DNA of 16,252 nt. It comes from Cytophagales bacterium. Lineage in GTDB: Bacteria > Bacteroidota > Bacteroidia > Cytophagales > Cyclobacteriaceae. A program made the position numbers and the translations under genes. How positions within the stretch are numbered: the first letter of the stretch is position 1; every line of letters begins with the position of its first letter. Location: positions 1 to 16,252 of the forward strand of contig DNTA01000110.1 in NCBI GenBank assembly GCA_003500135.1, in the 5' to 3' direction. The notes under the pieces were generated by a model. The model searched no databases, had not been told where the DNA came from, and worked only from the letters and a program-made list of their open reading frames with translations. This document shows positions 1 through 5,921 of the stretch, piece by piece.

Positions 1-20
1 ATGTAGACCCAATAGCCCAT
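1..20 (-). CDS. Third copy of small GIY-YIG nuclease gene, 5' end only (cut by window edge)
   Basis: The minus strand from 20 leftwards reads Met-Gly-Tyr-Trp-Val-Tyr. This matches the first residues of the two complete downstream copies except for Gly instead of Ser at position 2. It sits at the same place relative to the terminator copy (24-49) and the tRNA 3'-end copy (64-82) as the other copies. The array therefore continues beyond the window with at least three nuclease genes. Only six codons are visible, so it is not possible to say whether this copy is intact. Confidence 0.7.
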
Positions 21-23
21 AAC

Positions 24-49
24 AAAAAAAGCCTCGATAAAAGGCTTTT
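24..49 (-). terminator. Terminator copy in unit A
   Basis: Third identical copy of the stem-loop plus T run, in front of the nuclease copy that leaves the window. Confidence 0.75.
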
Positions 50-63
50 ATGTGAAAGATCGC

Positions 64-82
64 GGTCTGGACGGGATTCGAA
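64..82 (-). repeat. tRNA-Asp 3'-end copy (att-like), unit A
   Basis: The same 19 bases as 822-840 and 443-461, in the same orientation, one repeat period further from the tRNA. Confidence 0.75.
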
Positions 83-139
83 TGCTGACGCAAAGGTCAG
101 CATCCTGATAATTGCTGCAAAATGCGCAATTCATCAGGG
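83..139. repeat. 57-bp double-hairpin insertion, unit A
   Basis: Copy of the segment at 462-518, with a single base change (a for g at 93) in the loop of hairpin 1. All stem bases are kept. Hairpin 1 is 83-102 and hairpin 2 is 104-138. Confidence 0.75.
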
Positions 140-399
140 CCCGCGACATCCTGCCGGTATTTTAGCATGAATTGTATCGTTCTGTTTCTGGAAAGATTTT
201 TGAGTTTTTTTTCCAGTTTCAATGACTCGGAACGAGAATGTTTTTGTGTAGCCCAAAGACAAACCCATGGTATGGCATGTGCAGTAGCCTTTTCTCTTCC
301 TGCATTATGTCGTATGCATCTAGCTTCAAGGTCAGCAGTCTGACCTTTGTAGAACACATTTTCCGACCTGGAATATAATATGTAGACCCAATAGCTCAT
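97..399 (-). CDS. Small GIY-YIG nuclease, tandem copy A
   Basis: A 100-residue protein of the small GIY-YIG (UvrC N-terminal-like, SLX1-like/UPF0213) family, probably a DNA endonuclease. The family motif appears as Trp-Val-Tyr at residues 4-6 and Tyr-Lys-Gly at 17-19. The expected catalytic Arg27 and Glu63 are present, so the active site looks complete. The last part (residues 83-87, Gln-Asp-Val-Ala-Gly) is encoded by bases nearly identical to the anticodon/T-arm part of the neighbouring tRNA-Asp gene. The stop codon lies in the arm of a hairpin (83-102). It differs from copy B by two residues (Ala26/Asp26 and Ser59/Ala59). There is no Shine-Dalgarno, and its ATG sits just beyond a terminator copy (403-428), so expression is probably low or depends on read-through. 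Role in mobility is inferred. Confidence 0.78.
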   Translation of the reverse strand: MSYWVYILYSRSENVFYKGQTADLEARCIRHNAGREKATAHAIPWVCLWATQKHSRSESLKLEKKLKNLSRNRTIQFMLKYRQDVAGPDELRILQQLSGC

Positions 400-402
400 A
401 AC

Positions 403-428
403 AAAAAAAGCCTCGATAAAAGGCTTTT
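403..428 (-). terminator. Terminator copy in unit B
   Basis: Identical copy of the tRNA terminator, lying between nuclease copy B's 3' end with its tRNA fragment and the ATG of copy A. Confidence 0.75.
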
Positions 429-442
429 ATGTGAAAGATCGC

Positions 443-461
443 GGTCTGGACGGGATTCGAA
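443..461 (-). repeat. tRNA-Asp 3'-end copy (att-like), unit B
   Basis: Nineteen bases identical to the 3' end of the tRNA gene (822-840), from the T loop to the discriminator base. Duplicated tRNA 3' ends are the usual footprint of elements that integrate into tRNA genes and restore the gene. Whether this is a true attachment site is inference. Confidence 0.75.
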
Positions 462-518
462 TGCTGACGCAGAGGTCAGCATCCTGATAATTGCTGCAAA
501 ATGCGCAATTCATCAGGG
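462..518. repeat. 57-bp double-hairpin insertion between two tRNA-derived pieces, unit B
   Basis: Almost the whole segment folds. Hairpin 1 pairs 462-468 with 475-481 (7 bp, 6-base loop). Hairpin 2 pairs 483-488 with 512-517 and 489-494 with 505-510 (12 bp, one bulged base at 511, 10-base loop). It splits a tRNA 3' half that is contiguous in the real tRNA. It contains the last nuclease codons and the stop codon. Neither hairpin is followed by a T tract, so they are not typical terminators. It resembles a REP-like or other palindromic mobile unit in form, but no family is recognised. Confidence 0.75.
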
Positions 519-778
519 CCCGCGACATCCTGCCGGTATTTTAGCATGAATTGTATCGTTCTGTTTCTGGAAAGATTTTTGAGTTTTTTTTCCAGTTTCA
601 ATGCTTCGGAACGAGAATGTTTTTGTGTAGCCCAAAGACAAACCCATGGTATGGCATGTGCAGTAGCCTTTTCTCTTCCTGCATTATGTCGTATGCATCT
701 ATCTTCAAGGTCAGCAGTCTGACCTTTGTAGAACACATTTTCCGATCTGGAATATAATATGTAGACCCAATAGCTCAT
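476..778 (-). CDS. Small GIY-YIG nuclease, tandem copy B (next to tRNA-Asp)
   Basis: Second full copy of the 100-residue GIY-YIG nuclease, with the same motifs: Trp-Val-Tyr 4-6, Tyr-Lys-Gly 17-19, Arg27, Glu63. It starts only 43 bases beyond the 3' end of the intact tRNA-Asp gene and 3 bases beyond the U-tract of that tRNA's terminator. There is no room for its own standard promoter, so it would be made only when transcription of the tRNA reads through. Its 3' end carries tRNA-like bases (519-533), followed by a two-hairpin insertion (462-518) that holds the last codons and the TGA stop, and then the 19-base tRNA 3' end (443-461). Two amino-acid changes against copy A, with the motif residues unchanged, suggest recent duplication without obvious decay. 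Confidence 0.8.
   Translation of the reverse strand: MSYWVYILYSRSENVFYKGQTADLEDRCIRHNAGREKATAHAIPWVCLWATQKHSRSEALKLEKKLKNLSRNRTIQFMLKYRQDVAGPDELRILQQLSGC
519..533 (-). repeat. Second tRNA-derived piece inside nuclease copy B
   Basis: Fifteen bases that match tRNA positions 841-855 with one mismatch (a for c). In the tRNA they directly adjoin the 19-base 3'-end piece, and here they are 57 bases away from it. On the minus strand they run from the 3' side of the anticodon stem into the T arm and are translated as Gln-Asp-Val-Ala-Gly near the nuclease C-terminus. The equivalent in copy A is 140-154. Confidence 0.7.
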
Positions 779-840
779 AACAAAAAAAGCCTCGATAAAA
801 GGCTTTTATGTGAAAGATCGCGGTCTGGACGGGATTCGAA
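759..840 (-). repeat. Partial tandem unit merging into the intact tRNA-Asp
   Basis: These 82 bases are identical to 380-461. They run from the nuclease start through the terminator to the 19-base tRNA 3' end. At 840/841 the repeat stops matching, and the intact tRNA continues instead of the hairpin insertion. This marks the junction between the array and the native tRNA gene. Confidence 0.95.
782..807 (-). terminator. Intrinsic terminator of tRNA-Asp
   Basis: On the minus strand an 8-bp stem (785-792 with 800-807) with a 7-base loop is followed by an uninterrupted run of T. It lies 15 bases beyond the tRNA 3' end and 3 bases before the ATG of nuclease copy B. Confidence 0.85.
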
Positions 841-894
841 CCCGCGACCTCCTGCGTGACAGGCAGGCATTCTAACCAGCTGAACTACCAGACC
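822..894 (-). tRNA. tRNA-Asp (anticodon GTC)
   Basis: A 73-base tRNA on the minus strand. The acceptor stem GGTCTGG pairs with CCAGACC. The anticodon stem CCTGC/GCAGG encloses the loop CTGTCAC with anticodon GTC. The T arm is GCGGG-TTCGAAT-CCCGT. CCA is not encoded. A good promoter lies upstream (944-975) and an intrinsic terminator downstream (782-807). Its 3' end is the target or origin of the repeats at 64-82 and 443-461. The gene itself looks intact and functional. Confidence 0.97.
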
Positions 895-943
895 AATCTT
901 TTCAATTTTGTCCTTTCAAAACCGTTGTTCTGAAAAGGTGATG

Positions 944-975
944 CAAAAGTAGAGGCTTGGTTTTGATTATGCAAA
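944..975 (-). promoter_or_regulatory. Bacteroidota-type promoter of tRNA-Asp
   Basis: On the minus strand TTTG (972-975) is followed after 20 bases by TACTTTTG (944-951). This is an exact match to the TTTG...TAnnTTTG promoter of Bacteroidota. Transcription would begin about 40 bases before the tRNA 5' end. Confidence 0.75.
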
Positions 976-1129
976 CCAAATATCAAAAATATTTTAATGC
1001 ACTGGTTGATATTTGAACTAATTACTCAAAACCAGACAGTTGCATCGCCATATAAATTAGCTTTTTATAAGAAGAACGCTATTTTTCCAGTTTTCTGCTT
1101 TTTCTGTGTTTCGTATATTCAAAAAATTA

Positions 1130-1137
1130 TACATTTG
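1130..1137 (+). promoter_or_regulatory. -7 element of the accA promoter
   Basis: TACATTTG is an exact TAnnTTTG match. It would start transcription roughly 15 bases before the ATG at 1160. The -33 region (TGTTTC near 1106-1112) is only a partial match. The site lies inside the longer GTG-started frame (1106), which supports 1160 as the true start. Confidence 0.55.
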
Positions 1138-1159
1138 CCATGAAACAAGCAACAAAAGT

Positions 1160-2107
1160 ATGCTATTGGATTTTGAAAAACCTATATTTGAACTAGAGAA
1201 CAAACTCCGGGATATGAAAAAGCTTGCCGAAGACAGCGGTGTTGATGTTGTTAAGGCGATTGCTTCCCTGGAAGAACAGATTGATAAATTGAAGAAGGAG
1301 ACCTTTAGCAATTTAACGCGTTGGCAAAGAGTTCAGCTGTCCCGGCACCCCGACAGACCCTATACGCTTGATTATATTTATGAAATCACGGATGATTTTA
1401 TTGAGCTTCACGGTGACCGACAGGTAGCAGATGATAAGGCCATGGTGGGTGGTTTTGGAACCGTAGATGGCGAAACAATAATGTTTATTGGTCAGCAAAA
1501 AGGACGAAATACAAAGCAGAGGCAGGAAAGAAATTTTGGTATGGCCAATCCCGAAGGATATCGTAAGGCCTTACGACTCATGAAGATTGCCGAAAAATTC
1601 AATAAACCCATCGTAACCCTGATCGATACCCCGGGTGCTTTCCCCGGACTTGAAGCGGAACAAAGAGGTCAGGCGGAAGCTATTGCACGCAATATCCAGG
1701 AAATGTGTATGCTCAAAGTTCCGGTGATATGTATAGTGATTGGAGAAGGAGCCTCCGGAGGAGCCATTGCCATAGCAATTGGAGATAAAGTGATGATGTT
1801 GGAAAACACCTGGTATTCTGTTATTTCCCCCGAATCGTGTTCATCTATCCTCTGGAGAAGCTGGGAGTATAAAGAGCAGGCGGCAGAGGCATTGAAACTT
1901 ACGGCCATAGACATGCAGGAAGCTAAAATAATTGATGAAATCATCAAAGAACCTCTTGGAGGCGCCCACACGGATTTAAATTGGATGTCGAAGGAGGTGA
2001 AAAAGGTCATTCTTAAGAATATTAAGGCGCTGAAGAAATTAAATCCTGAGAAAAGGATAGAGCAACGGATCGAAAAATTTTCTAAAATGGGCGTTGTACA
2101 CGATTAG
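1160..2107 (+). CDS. accA: Acetyl-CoA carboxylase carboxyltransferase subunit alpha
   Basis: The 315-residue alpha subunit of the carboxyltransferase that, with AccD, moves carboxyl from biotin on AccB to acetyl-CoA. This makes malonyl-CoA for fatty acid synthesis in the cytoplasm. The length is close to the E. coli protein. Visible family features are the N-terminal helical segment beginning [11 protein letters not shown], the [11 protein letters not shown] region, the Gly-rich turn [15 protein letters not shown] (crotonase-fold oxyanion region) and the [11 protein letters not shown] segment. The frame is open from a GTG at 1106, but the ATG at 1160 is preferred. The family starts there, and a promoter element (1130-1137) lies within the extra stretch. 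It appears monocistronic, ending in a clear terminator at 2131-2155. accB, accC and accD are not in the window. Confidence 0.96.
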   Translation: MLLDFEKPIFELENKLRDMKKLAEDSGVDVVKAIASLEEQIDKLKKETFSNLTRWQRVQLSRHPDRPYTLDYIYEITDDFIELHGDRQVADDKAMVGGFGTVDGETIMFIGQQKGRNTKQRQERNFGMANPEGYRKALRLMKIAEKFNKPIVTLIDTPGAFPGLEAEQRGQAEAIARNIQEMCMLKVPVICIVIGEGASGGAIAIAIGDKVMMLENTWYSVISPESCSSILWRSWEYKEQAAEALKLTAIDMQEAKIIDEIIKEPLGGAHTDLNWMSKEVKKVILKNIKALKKLNPEKRIEQRIEKFSKMGVVHD

Positions 2108-2130
2108 TAAAAGCATTTTTACTATCTTAC

Positions 2131-2155
2131 AAACCACCTTACGGGTGGTTTTTTT
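2131..2155 (+). terminator. Intrinsic terminator after accA
   Basis: AAACCACC (2131-2138) pairs with GGTGGTTT (2144-2151), enclosing a 5-base loop, and is followed by a T run to 2155. It lies 23 bases beyond the accA stop. Confidence 0.9.
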
Positions 2156-2205
2156 GTTTAACAGACAATTGAACCAAGGTTGGACTAATTATTAAACTAC
2201 CAGCT

Positions 2206-2880
2206 ATGTGGAAAAATATTAAAATTGATTGGAAGGTCCATATTATTGACCTCATTGTTGTTATTGTTGGTGTCACTATTGCTTTTGCACTGACCAATTA
2301 CCAGGAGGTTTCAAAAGAAAAAAATCTTCAAAAGACCTACCTTCAAAGTCTGGCCAATGATCTGGAAGTTGATGTCAAAAACCTGGAGGAGCAACTTGAT
2401 ACTTCAAGGACATTCAAGCAACATACCGATGGCCTGGCAAGGGCAATTTTCAGCCAAAACCTCGAGAATGATTCCGTTATTTTACAGGGGGTTATTAGCC
2501 TTTATGTGCACATCCCGTTTAACCCTCACAATGCTACCTATAAGTCTTTGATTGGGTCAGGACAACTAGATCTGATAAGGGACATTGAATTGAGGAAGGA
2601 AGTGATAGATGTGTACGAAACCCATTACAAAAATCTCATTCAATTGGATGATTTTATGAGGGAACAATCATTTAATAATAAAGTGCCTTATTTTCAGGAA
2701 AAGCTGGTTTATAAAAGAGGCGGAATAGCCAATAAAGAAGCGCTCTATGAAAATAAATTCATCAACCTCATATTTTCAACCCAATACTTCTGGGAAGAAA
2801 AAATAAATACCTATCAGCAAACGCTGGAAAGTGCAGAAGAATTGCTACAAAAAATCAATAAAAAGCTGGACGAAATATGA
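2206..2880 (+). CDS. DUF6090-like single-pass membrane protein
   Basis: A 224-residue protein of unknown function. One hydrophobic segment (about residues 12-30, IIDLIVVIVGVTIAFALTN) lies near the N-terminus. It is followed by a charged, largely helical domain with heptad-like stretches (about 35-70 and 200-224), probably outside the cytoplasmic membrane. The layout of an N-terminal helix, a short Asn-Tyr-Gln turn and then KEKNLQKTYLQSLANDLE fits the Bacteroidota family DUF6090, though assignment is from memory of the family pattern. Its stop overlaps the start of the MBL hydrolase gene by four bases (ATGA), so the two are likely translationally coupled. First gene of a four-gene operon ending at 4967. 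No convincing promoter was seen directly upstream. Confidence 0.75.
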   Translation: MWKNIKIDWKVHIIDLIVVIVGVTIAFALTNYQEVSKEKNLQKTYLQSLANDLEVDVKNLEEQLDTSRTFKQHTDGLARAIFSQNLENDSVILQGVISLYVHIPFNPHNATYKSLIGSGQLDLIRDIELRKEVIDVYETHYKNLIQLDDFMREQSFNNKVPYFQEKLVYKRGGIANKEALYENKFINLIFSTQYFWEEKINTYQQTLESAEELLQKINKKLDEI

Positions 2881-3728
2881 ATTTACATGTAATCAATACT
2901 GGTCATTTTAAATTAGATGGTGGCGCAATGTTTGGCGTTGTGCCCAAAAGTATTTGGCAACGCTCCAACCCTGCGGACGAAAACAATATGTGCTCATGGG
3001 CCATGCGCTGCCTTCTGATTGAAGACGGTGACCGACTAATTTTAATTGATAATGGGATCGGTGATAAGCAGGACGATAAATTCTTTAGCTTTTTCTATTT
3101 GCACGGCGATGATACAATGGAGGAATCGCTCAATAAGGCTGGTTTCACGAAAGATGATATTACTGATGTATTTCTCACTCATTTGCACTTTGACCATTGC
3201 GGTGGAGGTGTTCAATGGACGGACAGGGAACAAAAGATTCCGGAATTAGTATTTCAAAATGCCAAATACTGGACCAACAGGGCTCATTGGGAATGGGCCA
3301 TTCAGCCCAATGCACGTGAGAAAGCAAGTTTTTTAAAAGAAAACCTGTTGCCCATGCAGGAGAGCGGACAACTGCATTTCGTAAACCCCAACGAGCCAAG
3401 CCCGTTTGATCAATTCGGAATTATGTTTGTCGATGGCCATACGGAAAAACAAATGATACCCGTAATCAAATATAAAGAACAAACGATCATATTTGCTGCC
3501 GACCTGCTTCCCTCTGTCGGGCATATTCCTTTGCCATATGTGATGAGTTACGATATCAGGCCACTCGATACACTTCGTGAAAAGCAGGCATTTTTAAACG
3601 ATGTGACCGAGAAAGGATCGATCATATTCTTTGAACATGATCCGGTTTACGAATGCGCTACCTTGAAGTCAACAGAAAAGGGGCCCAGGCTGAATGAGAC
3701 CTTTAAGCTTGCTGAGATTACCGGATAA
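2877..3728 (+). CDS. MBL-fold metallo-hydrolase
   Basis: A 283-residue cytoplasmic hydrolase of the metallo-beta-lactamase fold. The metal-binding set is complete: His102-x-His104-x-Asp106-His107 (HLHFDHCGG), then His188 (VDGHT), Asp209 (AADLLP) and His254 (FEHDP). This predicts a two-metal site. Overall layout and size resemble the lactonase-like/YtnP branch, whose members can open lactone rings, but the substrate cannot be read from sequence. There is no signal peptide. It overlaps the DUF6090 gene by four bases and is separated from the patatin gene by two bases. That tight packing with a lipase may point to a role in ester or lipid-derived product turnover (inference). Confidence 0.9.
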   Translation: MNLHVINTGHFKLDGGAMFGVVPKSIWQRSNPADENNMCSWAMRCLLIEDGDRLILIDNGIGDKQDDKFFSFFYLHGDDTMEESLNKAGFTKDDITDVFLTHLHFDHCGGGVQWTDREQKIPELVFQNAKYWTNRAHWEWAIQPNAREKASFLKENLLPMQESGQLHFVNPNEPSPFDQFGIMFVDGHTEKQMIPVIKYKEQTIIFAADLLPSVGHIPLPYVMSYDIRPLDTLREKQAFLNDVTEKGSIIFFEHDPVYECATLKSTEKGPRLNETFKLAEITG

Positions 3729-3730
3729 TC

Positions 3731-4489
3731 ATGAAAGTAGGGCTGTCATTATCGGGTGGTGGAGCCAGAGGCATTGCACATATGGGCGTGTTGAAAGGAC
3801 TGGAAGAAATTGGTGTTAAGCCGACTATGATCACAGGTACAAGTGCAGGCGCTATTGTTGGTGCATTTTATTGCTATGGCTACTCTCCAGATGAGTTTTT
3901 CGAAATAATAAAATCAACACGACTGTTCCGGTTTATCCGTCCGGCGCTTACAGGCAAAGGGCTTATGCATTTAAGCGCTGTGGAGGACTTGTTCAATAAG
4001 TATTTTGAAAACGATTCATTCGAGGCATTGAAAACTCCGCTAGTGGTAGCTTCTACAGATGTTAAAAAGGGTAAGAGCGTTTATTTTTACCAGGGCGCCT
4101 TGATAAAAGCCGTAATGGCTTCTTCTGCCATACCGGTGATCTTTAACCCAATTGAAATGGATGATCATTTGTACATCGATGGCGGAATTTTAAACAACCT
4201 TCCGGTAGATCCTTTAGTCGGACATTGTGACACGCTTGTTGGCGTTAGCTGCAACCCGGTTCAGGATGATTTTGAAATGAAAAACATGAAATCATTGCTT
4301 GAGCGCAGCCTGCTCATGGCCATCAATGTAAATACTTATCAAAACCGTGGGAAATGTGATCTATTTCTTGAACCTGAAAAACTAAAAAAATACGGTGCAT
4401 TCGATTTTAACAAGTCTGAAGAAATTTTTGAAATTGGGTACCATTACGTTTTAAACAAAAAAGAGCAAATTCTCCAACTGGCAAATTAA
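3731..4489 (+). CDS. Patatin-like phospholipase
   Basis: A 252-residue serine acyl hydrolase of the bacterial patatin family (RssA/YchK-like). The oxyanion loop is Gly9-Gly-Gly-Ala-Arg-Gly14. The nucleophile is Ser38 in Gly-Thr-Ser-Ala-Gly (36-40). The catalytic Asp150 is in Asp-Gly-Gly (150-152), followed by ILNNLPV. This is the full Ser-Asp dyad of a likely lipid acyl hydrolase. No signal peptide is seen, so it is probably cytoplasmic or loosely membrane-associated. It starts two bases after the MBL gene and ends one base before the DUF456 gene, deep inside the operon. Natural substrate unknown. Confidence 0.92.
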   Translation: MKVGLSLSGGGARGIAHMGVLKGLEEIGVKPTMITGTSAGAIVGAFYCYGYSPDEFFEIIKSTRLFRFIRPALTGKGLMHLSAVEDLFNKYFENDSFEALKTPLVVASTDVKKGKSVYFYQGALIKAVMASSAIPVIFNPIEMDDHLYIDGGILNNLPVDPLVGHCDTLVGVSCNPVQDDFEMKNMKSLLERSLLMAINVNTYQNRGKCDLFLEPEKLKKYGAFDFNKSEEIFEIGYHYVLNKKEQILQLAN

Positions 4490-4490
4490 T

Positions 4491-4967
4491 ATGGATATTG
4501 TTTTAATTATTATTGGTTCTATTGTAGCCCTGCTGGGGCTTATTGGTTGTATTATACCTGCACTTCCCGGTCCGCCGCTTAATTATGTCGCATTACTTTT
4601 GTTACATTTCACTGACCGCCATAGCTTTTCAACAAAATTTTTAATCTGGACCCTCGTGCTAACGGTGTTGGTTACGGTGTTAGACTATCTAATTCCCGTA
4701 GTGGGTACCCGTAGATTTGGCGGTACAAAATACGGGATTTGGGGATGCGTGATAGGCATGTTGGCAGGGGCGATTTTTTTTCCGCCATTTGGCCTTATTT
4801 TAGGAGGTTTTTTTGGAGCCATAGCAGGGGAAATGATCGGCGGAAAGGAGGCAAATTTGGCGTTCAGGGCAGGAGTGGGTTCATTTATGGGATTTTTAGC
4901 AGGAACACTTGCCAAGTTAATTGTTTCCGGCTTGTTAATTTATTACTTCATAGAGGCATTGTTGTAA
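4491..4967 (+). CDS. DUF456 family membrane protein
   Basis: A 158-residue, very hydrophobic protein, mostly transmembrane. Helices are near residues 3-22, 26-40, 48-70, 82-113 and 128-157. The regions GCIIPALPGPPLNY and the Gly-rich stretches GxxxGMLAGAIFFPPFGLILGGFFGAIAGE are typical of DUF456, with glycine-zipper-like packing. Function unknown. It begins one base after the patatin stop and is the last gene of the operon. No clear terminator follows. The 126-bp gap after it holds a likely promoter for the OmpA-family gene. Confidence 0.88.
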   Translation: MDIVLIIIGSIVALLGLIGCIIPALPGPPLNYVALLLLHFTDRHSFSTKFLIWTLVLTVLVTVLDYLIPVVGTRRFGGTKYGIWGCVIGMLAGAIFFPPFGLILGGFFGAIAGEMIGGKEANLAFRAGVGSFMGFLAGTLAKLIVSGLLIYYFIEALL

Positions 4968-5010
4968 TGAATTGTTCATCGAGTTATTATTTGCGTTGAT
5001 CGATTAAACT

Positions 5011-5042
5011 TTTGAAAGCTTATTTTAATTGTTGTACTTTAA
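5011..5042 (+). promoter_or_regulatory. Probable promoter of the OmpA-family gene
   Basis: TTTG (5011-5014), 20 bases, then TACTTTAA (5035-5042). The -33 element is perfect and the -7 differs from TAnnTTTG at the last base. The spacing is the same as in the tRNA-Asp promoter. Confidence 0.5.
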
Positions 5043-5093
5043 TACAATAATCAAACGTAAAAGCGCCATACATTTTTTTAAATATCGCACTTC

Positions 5094-5846
5094 ATGTTGC
5101 TTAGGTTTATCTTTTTAATAGGTATTCTTCTTACGTTAATCCAAGCTGTTGCAGGTCAGTATAACTACAATAGGATCAGGATATTTAAGCCGAAAGTTAT
5201 TTGCAAAAAACTGGAGAAGAAAAAGAAAGCCAAAAAGAAATGGAGACTATTCGGGAAGAAACCAGACCCTGAGCAAGTGAATCGAGTTTCGACAAACTAC
5301 AACTATCTGTCGAATGCTACTTATCCGACAACAGACCCGCCACCTGAAAAGAAAAAAGAAACGTTACCTGAACCTGAAAACCTGGTGGCGTCCACAGAAA
5401 GTCGCCCAGAACCCGACTTTGAAGCCATTCCCCCTGATCAACTACCGGGCCCTGTAAATGAAAAACAAGCTGAAATACGCAAAAAGATATATGAAAAGAT
5501 CAAAAAAGGAGAGGACTTCGAACCGATATTAAAATCTTTGTTTTTTATTACTGCGGATGTAGAGTTTACCTATGTCGATTTTGAACCCTTTCTGGAAGCT
5601 GTTGAATACGCTTTACAGGGAAGAATGATATTGATAGAAGGGCATACCGATAACAGGGGTGATGATGAATATAATCTCAACCTTTCCATGAAACGTGTGC
5701 GTCAAATTGAGCGTTTGATGCTCGACATCGGCGTACCACAAGAGCGCATTTCTGTGATTGGTTACGGAGAGAAGATGCCAAAATATGATAATTCGACCGA
5801 AGAAGGCAGATTAAAGAACCGCCGGGTAGATTTCAAAATATTCTGA
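5094..5846 (+). CDS. Exported OmpA-family protein
   Basis: A 250-residue protein with a signal peptide (about residues 1-20, cleavage near AVA-GQ). A very basic stretch follows (about 38-57, EKKKKAKKKWRLFGKK), then a Pro/Glu-rich linker (about 58-120) and a C-terminal OmpA domain (about 150-250). The OmpA domain shows Gly-His-Thr-Asp-Asn-Arg-Gly (183-189), NLNLSMKRV (195-202) and Asn-Arg-Arg (242-244), which fits peptidoglycan binding in the periplasm. There is no N-terminal beta-barrel, so it is more likely a periplasmic or tethered peptidoglycan-binding protein than a porin. Unlike many Bacteroidota relatives it has no lipobox Cys. Transcribed alone or with the following DUF599 gene. Confidence 0.87.
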   Translation: MLLRFIFLIGILLTLIQAVAGQYNYNRIRIFKPKVICKKLEKKKKAKKKWRLFGKKPDPEQVNRVSTNYNYLSNATYPTTDPPPEKKKETLPEPENLVASTESRPEPDFEAIPPDQLPGPVNEKQAEIRKKIYEKIKKGEDFEPILKSLFFITADVEFTYVDFEPFLEAVEYALQGRMILIEGHTDNRGDDEYNLNLSMKRVRQIERLMLDIGVPQERISVIGYGEKMPKYDNSTEEGRLKNRRVDFKIF

Positions 5847-5877
5847 CCTTATCTGATATAATTTCACAATTGCCCAT

Positions 5878-5885
5878 TATTTTTG
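5878..5885 (+). promoter_or_regulatory. Possible -7 element before the DUF599 gene
   Basis: TATTTTTG is an exact TAnnTTTG match 36 bases before the ATG. No good TTTG is seen about 20 bases further upstream, so this is only a candidate. Confidence 0.35.
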
Positions 5886-5921
5886 TGCGTTGATTTTTGA
5901 ATAGAATAAAATCGAGCTTCG

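Larger units (their letters stand above)
1..379 (-). repeat. Tandem repeat unit A (379 bp)
   Basis: Direct repeat with a period of 379 bases. In tRNA orientation it contains the end of nuclease copy A, the 57-bp two-hairpin segment, the tRNA-Asp 3' end (64-82), a terminator (24-49), and the first codons of the next nuclease copy. By eye it differs from unit B at six positions, about 98.4% identity. Confidence 0.95.
380..758 (-). repeat. Tandem repeat unit B (379 bp)
   Basis: Second copy of the 379-base unit. It holds the body of nuclease copy B, the hairpin pair (462-518), the tRNA 3' end (443-461) and a terminator (403-428). It joins directly to the partial third unit beginning at 759. Confidence 0.95.

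Noticed and set aside
122..343. Plus-strand frames at 122-343, 501-722 and 551-757
   Set aside because: They lie opposite the nuclease genes, show no family features and are best explained as shadows.
443..533. A second, intron-containing or split tRNA-Asp gene
   Set aside because: The two tRNA-like pieces cover only the 3' half (from the anticodon stem onward). The acceptor 5' strand, D arm and anticodon loop are missing, so no tRNA could form.
1..840. CRISPR-like or simple satellite array
   Set aside because: The period is 379 bp, the units carry a complete gene, a terminator and tRNA sequence, and there are no short repeats with unique spacers.
1106..1159. Longer accA starting at GTG 1106
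   Set aside because: The extra residues do not fit the family, and a TAnnTTTG element lies inside the stretch, so transcription probably begins after this codon.
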